A stretch of 64,000 nucleotides of DNA, taken from positions 1,426,001 through 1,490,000 of the forward strand of contig NZ_JAPENY010000001.1 in assembly GCF_026341825.1 (NCBI RefSeq), given 5' to 3'. A program made the position numbers and the translations under genes. Positions 7,683-16,157 of the stretch are shown one piece after another; the first letter of the stretch is position 1, and every line of letters begins with the position of its first letter. The stretch is from Streptomyces sp. NBC_00620. GTDB taxonomy: Bacteria; Actinomycetota; Actinomycetes; Streptomycetales; Streptomycetaceae. The notes below the pieces were generated by a model, which did no database searches, had not been told where the DNA came from, and worked only from the letters and a program-made list of their open reading frames with translations.

Positions 7683-8375
7683 TCAGGTCTTACGTGCAGT
7701 GATCAGCAGAGTGGTCGGCCAGCGGTCATGTCGGGAACCGCGCAACTCCATGGCCGAAGTCGCCCTGAGGCCGGCACAGGCGAGGTGAGCGTCCCAGCGG
7801 TTGGCGTCGAACTCCCAGCGCGCGATGGGAAGTCGGGAGCCATCGGGGAGGGTGACGAAGTCCCAGCGGGGCCGGTCATCCGACGAGGGACGGCGACCTC
7901 CACGCGCGGGGTGCGGGACGGAGAAGGCAAGGATGCGTCCGGCCCTCAGGTGTTCGGCGATGGCGGGCAGCAGCAGTTCCGGGGCGACAAGGCCTATGGC
8001 GCCGAACACCGAGTAGATCGCGTCGTACTGTTCCCCGGTGGCCTGCAGGAAGGTCACGGCGTGGCCGGCCACGAAGGTGACTCTGTCCAACCGCCCGTAG
8101 TGGGAGCGGGCGCGGCGCACCTGCAGACCCACCAGGTCCACCCCGGTGACGATGGCGCCGTGGCGGGCGGCGAGGTGAGCGGCGTTGTGACCAGGACCGC
8201 AGCCGAGTTCCAGCACACTCCTTTGCCGCAGGTCCCTGCCGAGGATCTCGGCACCGGGACCGAGGCCACGGTGGGTGGTCCACTCCATGCGCTTGAGTAC
8301 GGGCAGGGCCTGAGCGGGCCCGGCGGCACTTCGCTGGAAGGCCTGGAAGTGCCAGGCGGAGACTTGGGCAGGCAC
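7683..8375 (-). CDS. Class I SAM-dependent methyltransferase
   Basis: A 230-aa protein with SAM-binding motif I SVLELGCGPGHNAAHLAARH, an acidic residue after strand 2 (VTGVDLV), motif II region YDAIYSVFGAIG, and LLPAIAEHLRAGRILAFSVP as post-motif. This is a small-molecule methyltransferase type; the substrate is not evident. The GTG start directly abuts the TAG of the upstream kinase-like gene, so the two are one unit. The later part PRWDFVTLPDGSRLPIARWE may form the substrate lid. Confidence 0.8.
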   Translation of the reverse strand: MPAQVSAWHFQAFQRSAAGPAQALPVLKRMEWTTHRGLGPGAEILGRDLRQRSVLELGCGPGHNAAHLAARHGAIVTGVDLVGLQVRRARSHYGRLDRVTFVAGHAVTFLQATGEQYDAIYSVFGAIGLVAPELLLPAIAEHLRAGRILAFSVPHPARGGRRPSSDDRPRWDFVTLPDGSRLPIARWEFDANRWDAHLACAGLRATSAMELRGSRHDRWPTTLLITARKT

Positions 8376-9289
8376 CTAGACCTCCAGGAGTTGGAGTACG
8401 TCGATGAGGTGCCGGCGGACGACCTTGATGGAGGCGAGATCAGTGGCCGGGGCATCGAGCCATCGGACGATCTGCTCCAGGAACCGCTCGGTGACCCACA
8501 TCCGGTGCCAGCCCACGGCCCACGCTTCCGCGGCCAGGCCGCCGCCACGCTGGGCGAGTACGTCCGGGGCGCCGCCTGCGGTGACGTACTGCTCAAGGAA
8601 GGCCCCCAGTCGTAGCGGGTCGGGGGCATGGAGGGTGGTGTGCCAACTGGCGAGATCGAGCAGGCCGGGGCCGGTGAAGGCGCGTGCCATGTCCAGTAGC
8701 CGCCAGCCGGTGGGGCCGATGTGAAGACTGGTGGGGTGGAACTCGGCGTGCACCCAGCCGAACGGGGCCACGGCGGCTCCGGTCGCGCGGGCGGTGGCGG
8801 CCCGGGCGATCTGGTCCAGGGCCTCCTTGATGTCGCCCGTGTCCTGCCAGCGGTCGGCCTGCGGAGCTGGTCGAGATGGCCGAGCGCCCGGTCCGGCAGG
8901 GCGCGGAGTCCCGCCTCATGGAGTACGGGCAGGAAGGGCGCCGCGGGAGCACTGTGCAGGACGACTGCGGCGGCGGCACCGTCGGGATCGTCTGCGTCAC
9001 GGACGGGGGTGCCGAGGTCTTCGAGGAGCATTCCGAGCCAGGCGTCGCGTACGACGGAGGAGCGGACCTGCGGCACCGGGATACCGCGCAGGTGCGCGAG
9101 GCGCAGGGCCAGATCCTCGCTGTGGAAGGGCTTCTCGGCGTACTTGAAGATCGCCGTCCGGCCGTCGGGGAAGGTCACCCGCTCGAATCCCGATGTCGGC
9201 CGCAGCCGGATCTCCTCCCGGGTGGGTGTGGGCCGGCCGGTGAGGGTGCACAGGTTGGTCAGCAGGGTGGTGGTGAGGGGATTGTGCAT
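8376..9289 (-). pseudogene. Aminoglycoside phosphotransferase-like kinase with a one-base frameshift
   Basis: The N-terminal lobe is read from ATG 9289 (SGFERVTFPDGRTAIFKYAE, with the expected Lys, and a loop ending MLLEDLGTP). The C-terminal lobe lies in another frame (GWVHAEFHPTSLHIGPTGWR, LLDMARAFTGPGLLDLASWH) and ends at 8376. Inserting one base near 8865 restores a continuous chain of 304 aa across QADRWQDTGDIKEALDQIAR. The HAEFHPTSL motif has Glu where APH kinases have Asp in the catalytic HGD loop, so it may not have been a classical antibiotic kinase. Either a true pseudogene or a base-call error. It is coupled to the methyltransferase downstream. Confidence 0.7.
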
Positions 9290-9900
9290 GAGCGATGCTC
9301 CTGGAGCGGAGAGGAGGTGTCCCGCGAAGCCGGTCGGCCCGCCCGGGACTTCGGCTGGGGCTCCACGCGGCCGAAGTCGCGCGCTGGGCGTGGATCAGCT
9401 CGATCCCGCCGGCCTTGAACCGGGCCGGATGGGCAGGGGTATTGGCTGTCGAGGCACCGCAGGGCGCATCAGCTCGCGGCGGTCCCGGCGCGGATTGGCA
9501 GGCTGTACACCAGGCGCCCGCCGAGTGCTGCGCGGGTCTTGGCGTACTCGACACGGCGGTACTCGTTGAACCAGTCAGCTGTGATGGGCCGTGGTGCCGA
9601 TGGTCGGCATCGGCGTTTTCGTCTCCTGCCAGGCGGGCTCCGGACACTTGAAGAGCCGGGCCCACGGCGGGGCGTACGGAACCCCGGGGGCCGTGTGGCC
9701 CCCGGGAGCGCTGGATCGCGGCCAGGCTGATCCAGGCGGCTGCTCTGTGCCGCATGCTGCATGGCGTGGTCCTTGAGCGATCGGGGAGAAGAGTCGTACA
9801 TGAGGTACGGGACAACCGCCTTCGCAGGGTGCGAGGTGAGGAGCGCAACCGCATCCCCCGGGGGCGGGGGCCGAGTGATCCCGTGAGCTTGCTCGCGCGA
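9290..9900. other. No intact gene; possible decayed coding sequence
   Basis: Several short minus-strand frames carry protein-like scraps, e.g. ADWFNEYRRVEYAKTRAALG ending at 9469, but no frame is continuous. I see no promoter or repeat that stands out. It may be the remains of a gene upstream of the kinase; I cannot name it. Confidence 0.35.
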
Positions 9901-9932
9901 GAGCCCCTCCTCGTCGACAGGAGGAGGGGCTC
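9901..9932 (-). terminator. 12-bp stem hairpin ending the carbonic anhydrase-SulP unit
   Basis: GAGCCCCTCCTC pairs exactly with GAGGAGGGGCTC across 8 nt. It is the first strong hairpin downstream of SulP and the small ORF on the minus strand. The flanking 50 bp resembles the DNA beside the hairpin at 4099-4132. Confidence 0.55.
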
Positions 9933-10004
9933 CCGCGGCCCCGGCTGGGGGAGTCGGGTTAGACAACCGGGGCCTGGCCGCCTGCACGGACCTGCACGGG
10001 AGGG

Positions 10005-10181
10005 TCAAATCCGCGGGCGGAGATTCGGTGCGCCGCCAGGGGGCGCCGGGCTATCGGTTTCGGAGCGGGCCGGGGCTCGCGGGGCGGATGCCTTCGCCGC
10101 CGGCCCCGCCGCGTCCTCGGGTGCGGTGAGGAACTGATACATGCCGCACATCAGCAGGAAGAACTGGTCGTCTTCTGACAC
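10005..10181 (-). CDS. Small hypothetical protein downstream of SulP
   Basis: A 58-aa protein, start GTG with AAGGAA upstream, beginning MSEDDQFFLLMCGMYQFLTA and continuing into an Ala/Pro-rich tail. The first 20 residues are hydrophobic and aromatic, possibly a peripheral membrane helix. The same frame can be extended to a GTG at 10376 that overlaps the SulP stop by 4 bp (123 aa), but the extra part is Arg/Pro-rich and low in information. Not recognised. Confidence 0.4.
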   Translation of the reverse strand: MSEDDQFFLLMCGMYQFLTAPEDAAGPAAKASAPRAPARSETDSPAPPGGAPNLRPRI

Positions 10182-10372
10182 GCCGGGTTCCTTGCGACCG
10201 CCCGTCCGGAGGTGGCGACGCGTCGGCAGCCGGAGGAGTGCGGGCGTGGGCTGCGCAGGCCTCGCGAAGTCCACCAGGTGCGGCCGGTACACGGGACGGA
10301 TCCCCGTCCAGCCCGTGTCGGGTCTTCTCTCGGCGTTCCACGCCCTATTGAGAGCGATCCTCACAAGCCACC

Positions 10373-12184
10373 TCACCTCTGATTTCCTTCCCAGTAGGCC
10401 TGCGCGGCGCGGTCGTCCTCCGGGGTCCAGTACGCGGGCTCTGGCGCGATGCCGTGGCTGTACGGGTAGTGGTGCGGAGGAGCCGCGTACTGCTGCACAT
10501 ACACCGGAACCTGCGCGGCATACCCGTGCTCGGGGACCCCGGCGTGGTCGTACCGGCCCGGTGCAGCGGGGGGCCTGACGTCCTGTGGCCGGCGGGGCCC
10601 GGGGATGGGCACCTGGAACTCCCGGGTGTCAGCTTCCTGTTCGGAATGCCGGGCAGGGGCGTCCGCCTGCGGTTCGGCTCCCGGCAGCAGCACCTGCACC
10701 TCTTCGGCGCCCGCCTTGCGGCGCTGCTGTGCCCATTCCTCGACCTGGCTGCGGCAGGCGAGGTCGAGGTGCTGCACGCGCGTCAGGTCCACCTGGACCC
10801 TTCGCTCGTTCGCGACCGACTCCAGGGATTCGATCAGGCGCGGCAGCCGCAGGAAGGTCGCGTTGCCGTGCATCTCCAGGCGTACGGTGCCGTTGTCCGT
10901 GGTCTTGTGGATGGTGATCCGGGACATGCGCAGGGCGACCAGGACGATGGCGACGGCCAGGCCGGCCACCACTCCTTCGAGCAGGTTGGCGACCATGATG
11001 GCAAGGGTCGTGATGATCATGACGATGCCCTCGCCGCGGTCGGTCCGCCACATCTTCGGGAAGGCAGGGGGGTCGAAGAGCTTCCAGCCGGCGTGGACGA
11101 GGATCCCGGAGAGCACCGCCACGGGGATGAGCCCGAGCAGGCCGGGGAGCAGGAGCCCGAATCCGAGCAGCCATCCGCCGTGCAGAATGCGGGAGACCTT
11201 GGTCTTGGCTCCGGCCTGTACGTTGGCGGCGCTGCGGGCGATCACCGCGGTCATGGGCAGTGCACCCAGAAACCCGCACAGCGTATTGCCGACGCCCTGG
11301 GAGAACAGCTCCGCGTTGTACTGGGTACGCGGCCCGTCGTGCATCTTGTCGACGGCGGCGGCGCTGAAGAGGCTTTCGGCGGAGGCGATGACAGCGAAGG
11401 TGATGACCATGGTGATCACTTCGGGGTCGGCGAGTCCGGCGAACCCGCTCGGCCCGGCGAAGTGCACTGCCCCCAGCAGGTTGCCGACCTCCACGCGCTT
11501 GACGTCGAAGCCGGGCAGAGCGGCGAGCACCGAGCCGAGCATGACCGCGACCAGCGGGGCGGGCAGCTTGCCGAGGGGAGCGGGAACCTTCTTCCACAGG
11601 AAGCACAAGGCCAGGGAGAGGGCTCCGAGGATGAGGGCGTAGCGCTTGTGCGGTTCGGCGAAGACGGCAGTCATCAGGTCGGGGAGGCCGGCGATGTTCT
11701 TCAGGGCCGAGCCGAGCTGCTTGGAGTCCGTGAGGGCGTAGGTCTGGCTGAGGATGAGGGGGAGCCCGATGCCGGCCAGCATGCCCTGTACCACGGCGAG
11801 TGAGATGGACTGGAACAGGCGCCCCATGCGGAGCGCGCCGAGCGCCATCTGGATCAGGCCGGAGACCAGGACGACGGGGCCGAGCAGGGCCAGACCGTGC
11901 GCGCCGACGAATTCCAGGACGAGCGCGGCGAGTCCGGCGGCCGGTCCGCTGACCTGGAGACGGCTGCCGGGCAGGAAGCCGACGACCAGGCCGCCGATGA
12001 TCCCGGAGATGATGCCGAGGGCGACCGGGACGCCGGAGGCGGCCGCGACGCCGATGCACAACGGGAGGGCGACCAGGAAGACGACGAGTGAGGCGACGAT
12101 GTCCGTGCCGGGGGCGGCGGAACCGGCCGACTGACCGGGAGCCCTTCGCGCATGGCGTGCACTGCGATTTCGTGCGTTCGACAC
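10373..12184 (-). CDS. SulP family anion (bicarbonate/sulfate) transporter
   Basis: A 603-aa membrane protein. After a basic N-terminus, TM1 begins IVASLVVFLVALPLCIGVAA and is followed by the family hallmark GLVVGFLPGSRLQVSGPAAG. About ten or more hydrophobic segments run to residue about 400. A STAS-like domain (about 410-490: GTVRLEMHGNATFLRLPRLI, VQVDLTRVQHLDLACRSQVE) comes next, then a long Pro/His/Tyr-rich tail. The start at 12184 (GTG) is preferred because AAAGGAG lies just upstream; the longer frame would place that RBS inside the gene. The carbonic anhydrase gene directly upstream on the same strand argues for bicarbonate transport, by analogy with fused SulP-carbonic anhydrases such as Rv3273. 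Confidence 0.9.
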   Translation of the reverse strand: MSNARNRSARHARRAPGQSAGSAAPGTDIVASLVVFLVALPLCIGVAAASGVPVALGIISGIIGGLVVGFLPGSRLQVSGPAAGLAALVLEFVGAHGLALLGPVVLVSGLIQMALGALRMGRLFQSISLAVVQGMLAGIGLPLILSQTYALTDSKQLGSALKNIAGLPDLMTAVFAEPHKRYALILGALSLALCFLWKKVPAPLGKLPAPLVAVMLGSVLAALPGFDVKRVEVGNLLGAVHFAGPSGFAGLADPEVITMVITFAVIASAESLFSAAAVDKMHDGPRTQYNAELFSQGVGNTLCGFLGALPMTAVIARSAANVQAGAKTKVSRILHGGWLLGFGLLLPGLLGLIPVAVLSGILVHAGWKLFDPPAFPKMWRTDRGEGIVMIITTLAIMVANLLEGVVAGLAVAIVLVALRMSRITIHKTTDNGTVRLEMHGNATFLRLPRLIESLESVANERRVQVDLTRVQHLDLACRSQVEEWAQQRRKAGAEEVQVLLPGAEPQADAPARHSEQEADTREFQVPIPGPRRPQDVRPPAAPGRYDHAGVPEHGYAAQVPVYVQQYAAPPHHYPYSHGIAPEPAYWTPEDDRAAQAYWEGNQR

Positions 12185-12248
12185 AATGCTCCTTTCACTC
12201 ACACCGGGTGGCCCGGTGCGGGTGGGAGTGGCGAGTGGGGGCGCGGTG

Positions 12249-12851
12249 TCAGTGCCGGCCGAAGGTCCCCTCTATGTCGTCGCACTCGCAGACCTCTCCG
12301 GTGTCCACCCGGTAGAACCAGCCGTGCAGGTTCAGCAGGCCCTCGGCCCTCCTGCGCTCGACCTGGGGGTAGCCGCGCAGCGTCTCCAGCTGGGCGGTGA
12401 CGTGCCGTTGCACGATCTTCGACATCGCCGCGTCCTCGGGCGGGGTGCCCAGCAGCGAGGCCAGCGAGGGCCGGGCGAACGCCACCCAGCTCGCCACGCT
12501 GGGCAGCGTGGTCAGATCCTCACCGCGGGCCAGGGCCCCCACGGCGCCGCAGTGCGAATGCCCGCAGACGATGATGTCGGAGACCTCGAGCACCTGGACC
12601 GCGTACTCAATGGTGGCGGCCTCCCCCGACCGCCGGCTCGGCCGGTACGGCGGAATGATGTTGCCCGCGTTGCGCAGCTCGAAGAGTTCGCCCGGGGCGG
12701 CGCGGGTGATGAGGGTGGGGACCACGCGCGAGTCCGAGCAGCTGATGAACAGGGTCGTGGGGGACTGTCCGGCGGCGAACCGCTGGAACAGTTCCCCGTT
12801 GGGCTCTATGCGATGTCGAAAGGAACGAGCCCGCTGAAATAGGTCGCTCAT
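12249..12851 (-). CDS. Beta-class carbonic anhydrase
   Basis: A 200-aa protein with all zinc and active-site residues: Cys38, Asp40 and Arg42 in FISCSDSRVVP, and His98 and Cys101 in VCGHSHCGAVGAL. RNAGNIIPPY is the conserved strand after the first motif. It interconverts CO2 and bicarbonate in the cytoplasm. The start at 12851 follows GGAG and fits the family N-terminus (LFQRARSFRHRIEPNGELFQ). SulP starts 65 bp after its stop. Box C, a tandem response-regulator site, lies 53-92 bp upstream of the start, and the two-component genes end just beyond. Direct control by that regulator is the simplest reading. Confidence 0.92.
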   Translation of the reverse strand: MSDLFQRARSFRHRIEPNGELFQRFAAGQSPTTLFISCSDSRVVPTLITRAAPGELFELRNAGNIIPPYRPSRRSGEAATIEYAVQVLEVSDIIVCGHSHCGAVGALARGEDLTTLPSVASWVAFARPSLASLLGTPPEDAAMSKIVQRHVTAQLETLRGYPQVERRRAEGLLNLHGWFYRVDTGEVCECDDIEGTFGRH

Positions 12852-12903
12852 CCTTACGTCTCCTGACTCCGGACATCCCCGGTGGATGCCGCTCGGTGAA
12901 GAG

Positions 12904-12943
12904 ACTGTGAGGGTGGCGTGAGTTGCCTGTGAGACCACGGTGA
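12904..12943 (-). promoter_or_regulatory. Regulatory box C: four tandem 11-bp half-sites before the carbonic anhydrase gene
   Basis: Read on the minus strand: TCACCGT, TCACAGG, TCACGCC and TCACAGT, each separated by 4 bp, so TGA recurs at exactly 11-bp steps on the plus strand (12908, 12919, 12930, 12941). OmpR-family regulators bind direct repeats at this period, and M. tuberculosis PhoP uses TCACAGC with the same 7+4 geometry. The site lies between the response regulator stop and the carbonic anhydrase start. Confidence 0.65.
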
Positions 12944-12995
12944 GAGTGTTCTCATGGACACGACAAAGAGGTTTATTCGGCAGATAGCCCGCTGG

Positions 12996-13655
12996 TCAGG
13001 CGCGCAGCCGGTAGCCGACGCCGCGGATGGTCTCCACCCGGCCAGCTCCCACCTTGCGGCGCAGGTAGCGCACGTAGACGTCGACGATGTTCGACCCCGG
13101 GTCGTAGTCGAATCCCCAGACGCGGCTGAGCAGCTGTTCGCGGGTCAGCACCTGGTCGGGATTGCGCAGGAACACCTCGGCCAGGGCGAATTCCCGCGAG
13201 GACAGCTCCGCCACCCGCCCGTCCACGTGCGCGCGGCGGGTGCGCAGATCGAGGGCGAGGTCGCCGACGCGCAGCAGTGTCGCCTCCGGGGCGCCTTCCC
13301 CGCGCAGCCGCAGGCGCACCCGTGCCAGCAGCTCCTCGAAGGCGAACGGCTTGGAGATGTAGTCGTCGGCCCCGCCCTCCAGCCCGGCGACGACGTCGGA
13401 CACGCTGTCCCGGGCCGTCAGGATGATCACCGGGATGGTCACGCGGGCCTCGCGGAGCTTGCGCAGCACGGTGAACCCGTCGCAGGCCGGGAGCCCCAGG
13501 TCCAGGATCAGCAGGGCGCAGTCGCCAACCCGCGCCTGCTCGTACGCGGACAGCCCGTCAGCGACGACCGTGGGGACGAAGCCGTTGCTGCGCAGGCCCT
13601 TCGCGACGAAGGCGGCGATCCTGATCTCGTCCTCCGCTATGAGAATGCGGTTCAT
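12996..13655 (-). CDS. OmpR/PhoB-family response regulator
   Basis: A 219-aa regulator. Receiver domain 1-115: acidic pocket in LIAEDEIRIA, phospho-acceptor Asp52 in ILDLGLPACDG, Thr in IILTARDSVSDV, Lys in YISKPFAFEELL. The C-terminal winged helix (about 125-219) includes LSSREFALAEVFLRNPDQVL, a recognition helix NIVDVYVRYLRRKV and the terminal GVGYRLRA. GAGAGGAC precedes the ATG. The start lies inside the end of the kinase gene, an overlap of about 98 bp. Predicted to bind boxes A, B and C because it is the only such regulator in the island and box C adjoins it. Confidence 0.92.
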   Translation of the reverse strand: MNRILIAEDEIRIAAFVAKGLRSNGFVPTVVADGLSAYEQARVGDCALLILDLGLPACDGFTVLRKLREARVTIPVIILTARDSVSDVVAGLEGGADDYISKPFAFEELLARVRLRLRGEGAPEATLLRVGDLALDLRTRRAHVDGRVAELSSREFALAEVFLRNPDQVLTREQLLSRVWGFDYDPGSNIVDVYVRYLRRKVGAGRVETIRGVGYRLRA

Positions 13656-15081
13656 GGTGTCCTCTCTGCCAAGGAAAGTGAGCGGGCAGGTCGATCACGA
13701 ATCGGGCACCCCCGCCCTCGGCGTCCTCCACCCAGGCGGTGCCGCCGTGCGCCTGCGCGATCTCGCGGACGATGGCAAGCCCGAGGCCGATCCCCGTGCC
13801 CACGGGATCGGGTGAGGCGGCACGTCCCGCCTGAGCGAAGCGGCCGAAGATGCGCTCCCGGTCCTCGGGCCCGACGCCCGGCCCGGTATCACGCACCCAC
13901 AGCAGTACGCGGCCCTCGCGCACCGCGGAGCCCATCTCCACCAGGTCACCGTCCCGCGTGTGCCGCACCGCGTTCGCCGCGAGCTGGATCAGCCCCTGGG
14001 TGAGCCGCTGGCCATCGACGAGCACGGTGGCCTCGGACACCGCCGCGACTCTCCAGTGCCGGTCCCCCAGGGCCCGCGCCTTGGCGACCACATCCACGAT
14101 CAGATCGGTGAGGTTCGTCTCACCGAAGGTCAGAAAGTCCGGGCGCTCCGCCTTGGCCAGCAGAAGCAGGTCCCCCACGATGCGTGTCATCCGGTCGAGT
14201 TCGTCCACGACCAGTGCCCGTGTCCCGGCGCGGGCCTCCTCGTCTTCGTCCATCAGCTCCAGGTGCCCGCGGACCACCGTGATCGGGGTGCGCAGCTCGT
14301 GCGCCACCTCGTCCAGGAACCGGCGCTGCGTGGTGAAGGCACTCTCCAGACGGTCCAGCATGTGGTTGAAGGTGTGGGCCAGCGCCGCCACATCGTCGGT
14401 TCCCGTAACCGTCAGCCGCCGTGTCAGGTCGGACTCACCGATCCGTTCGGCGGTCTGCCGGACCAGCCGGATCGGCGCCAGGACCCGGCCGGCCACCAGC
14501 CAGCTGGCCAGGCCCGCGCAGAGCAGCGCACCACCGCCGGTGACCAGCAACAGCTTCCCGACCTGGCGCTCCTCGCTCAGCTGACGGTCCCGGAACTCCA
14601 GCACCACCAGCCGCACATCGTGCGGGTCGCCCTCCACGCGCACCGGAATGACCCCGTAACGCACCTTCCCGGCCGGGGAGTCGAGCCAGCCGATCTCCGT
14701 GCCACGGACCGTGGCCAGCCGGGCGACCACGGCCTCATCGCGGTCCAGCCGGGCCGGCACCTCACTCGAGCTGCGCCGGTCGGCGCGGCCGTCCACGATG
14801 CTGAAGAACGTCTCCTCGCGGCTCGGCAGGTTGACCGTCATGAACGCGGTCAGCAGCGAAGCCGCATCGGGAAAGGGCCGCCCGGTGGACGGCTCACGCG
14901 CCGTCTTTGCGAACCGGCGCAGTTTGTCCGCCTCCCGCCGCAGCTGCTCATCCACCTGTCTATCGAGCTGCGCCTGCCAGATCACCGTGATACCGAAGGT
15001 CGGCGCGGCCAGGGCCGCACCCACCAGGAGCAGCATCCATCCCACGATGCGCGACCGCGCGCTCGGCATGCGCCTGCGCAT
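13558..15081 (-). CDS. Membrane sensor histidine kinase
   Basis: A 507-aa HK: TM1 at about residues 12-34 (WMLLLVGAALAAPTFGITVI), an extracytoplasmic sensor of about 140 residues with no recognised fold, TM2 at about 177-197, then HAMP. HisKA has FLDEVAHELRTPITVV with phospho-acceptor His261, and HATPase_c the N box LAANAVRHTRDG and G boxes (WVRDTGPGVGP, GTGIGLGLAIV). The expected end is near FVIDLPAHFP; the frame runs on about 33 residues into the regulator gene, either a real overlap or a recent loss of the native stop. It begins 3 bp after the stop of a small anchored protein, so three genes form an operon. Confidence 0.9.
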   Translation of the reverse strand: MRRRMPSARSRIVGWMLLLVGAALAAPTFGITVIWQAQLDRQVDEQLRREADKLRRFAKTAREPSTGRPFPDAASLLTAFMTVNLPSREETFFSIVDGRADRRSSSEVPARLDRDEAVVARLATVRGTEIGWLDSPAGKVRYGVIPVRVEGDPHDVRLVVLEFRDRQLSEERQVGKLLLVTGGGALLCAGLASWLVAGRVLAPIRLVRQTAERIGESDLTRRLTVTGTDDVAALAHTFNHMLDRLESAFTTQRRFLDEVAHELRTPITVVRGHLELMDEDEEARAGTRALVVDELDRMTRIVGDLLLLAKAERPDFLTFGETNLTDLIVDVVAKARALGDRHWRVAAVSEATVLVDGQRLTQGLIQLAANAVRHTRDGDLVEMGSAVREGRVLLWVRDTGPGVGPEDRERIFGRFAQAGRAASPDPVGTGIGLGLAIVREIAQAHGGTAWVEDAEGGGARFVIDLPAHFPWQRGHHEPHSHSGGRDQDRRLRREGPAQQRLRPHGRR

Positions 15082-15084
15082 CGC

Positions 15085-15507
15085 TCACCCATCCCCCCCG
15101 CCACCGCCGTTGCCGTCGTCACCGCCGTCATCACTCCCACCACTGGCGCTCCCGCTGCTGCTCGGCGTGGGAGTCGTCGTGCTCGGAGAAGAGCTGGTGT
15201 CATCGCTGCTGTGGGGTGGCGGCGTGCTGACAGGCTGCCCCCCGGGCTCCGACGGCGGAGCCTTGGGCGAAGACGACTGCCGTGACGCAGCCGGTGACAC
15301 GGGAGACGACGACGGTCCGGAGGTGGCAGAGGCTGATCGCGACGTCGGGCCCGGTAACGGCCCGTCACTGCCGCTTCCCGACACGACGACTCCCGGGCCA
15401 AGCGACGGCGGATCGCCACCACCGGCCCACAGACGCCCGACCACCGCTCCCCCGGCCGCCAGGGCGCACACCACAGTGATCACCACACTCACCTTCCGAA
15501 GCGTCAT
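15085..15507 (-). CDS. Small membrane-anchored Ser/Pro/Gly-rich protein heading the two-component operon
   Basis: A 140-aa protein: a single N-terminal hydrophobic segment (MTLRKVSVVITVVCALAAGG) and then an extended region almost entirely of Ser, Pro, Thr, Gly and Asp, ending in Gly/Asp runs. There is no lipobox. The start at 15507 is the only ATG directly before the hydrophobic segment. The kinase begins 3 bp after its stop. Low complexity prevents family assignment. A role as extracytoplasmic accessory or sensor partner of the kinase is a guess based on operon position. Confidence 0.6.
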   Translation of the reverse strand: MTLRKVSVVITVVCALAAGGAVVGRLWAGGGDPPSLGPGVVVSGSGSDGPLPGPTSRSASATSGPSSSPVSPAASRQSSSPKAPPSEPGGQPVSTPPPHSSDDTSSSPSTTTPTPSSSGSASGGSDDGGDDGNGGGGGDG

Positions 15508-16157
15508 CGGGCCAGTCTGCTGTCTCACTCGAACACGTTGATGAAAGAGGAGAGCTTTCTCATCTCCCACCACGGCCGGATACGCCGCCCGATTCCGGAC
15601 CCATGGCGACAACTCGACGATGTCCGGATCGCGGACCGAGCCTGGCCCACCAGTCATCTCGGCACCCCGGGCAACGGTGGACCCCGGCGCCGGTCCCGCC
15701 ACGCGGGTCCCCTTGGCCGGAGGACCACAGCGGCGTCGTCTCCCGCCCTCAGGGGCCGTCACGGGGGGAACGAGCCTGCCCCTGCGCGTCGGAGCCCGCG
15801 TACCTCCCCCTAGAGGGCGGGCCCCGTGACCCTCATGATCGGGTCACTTCCTACCGCGCGCCGTGCGCCGGAAGTGTCACACGGGACTGCGGGTGGTCGC
15901 GGAGTCAACACCCTTGCACAGAGCGGCACTTGGCAGCTTCACGACACGGCCACGAAGCCCGCGCACGACCCGGCCCTCCCTGAGAGGGGCGCCGCCAGCG
16001 CGCCGCCCCTGGAGCCTGCTGTTACCGCGAGTAGCTGAAGAAATCTTTCCGTAACGAAGCCGTTACGACCATCCATAGCGGACTCACAGGCTCCGCCCGG
16101 CCGCGACACTGAGGCACTTCCACTCGCCGCATGCCAGTGTCATATTCGGGAGGCCCC
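15508..16157. other. 650-bp gap between the kinase operon and the small membrane protein
   Basis: Divergent promoters are expected here. I see no gene with credible codon use on either strand. The only clear element is the inverted repeat at 16050-16067. Confidence 0.5.
16050..16067. promoter_or_regulatory. Inverted repeat upstream of the small membrane protein-LexA-like pair
   Basis: CGTAACG, 4-bp spacer, CGTTACG: a perfect 7-bp dyad about 90 bp before the ATG at 16158. It fits the size of a dimer operator, perhaps for the HTH protein encoded by the second gene. Binding is inferred. Confidence 0.35.

Noticed and set aside
10182..10376. N-terminal extension of the small ORF after SulP (GTG overlapping the SulP stop)
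   Set aside because: The coupling is attractive, but the added residues are low-information Arg/Pro sequence and an RBS-supported GTG lies further in; kept as an alternative only.
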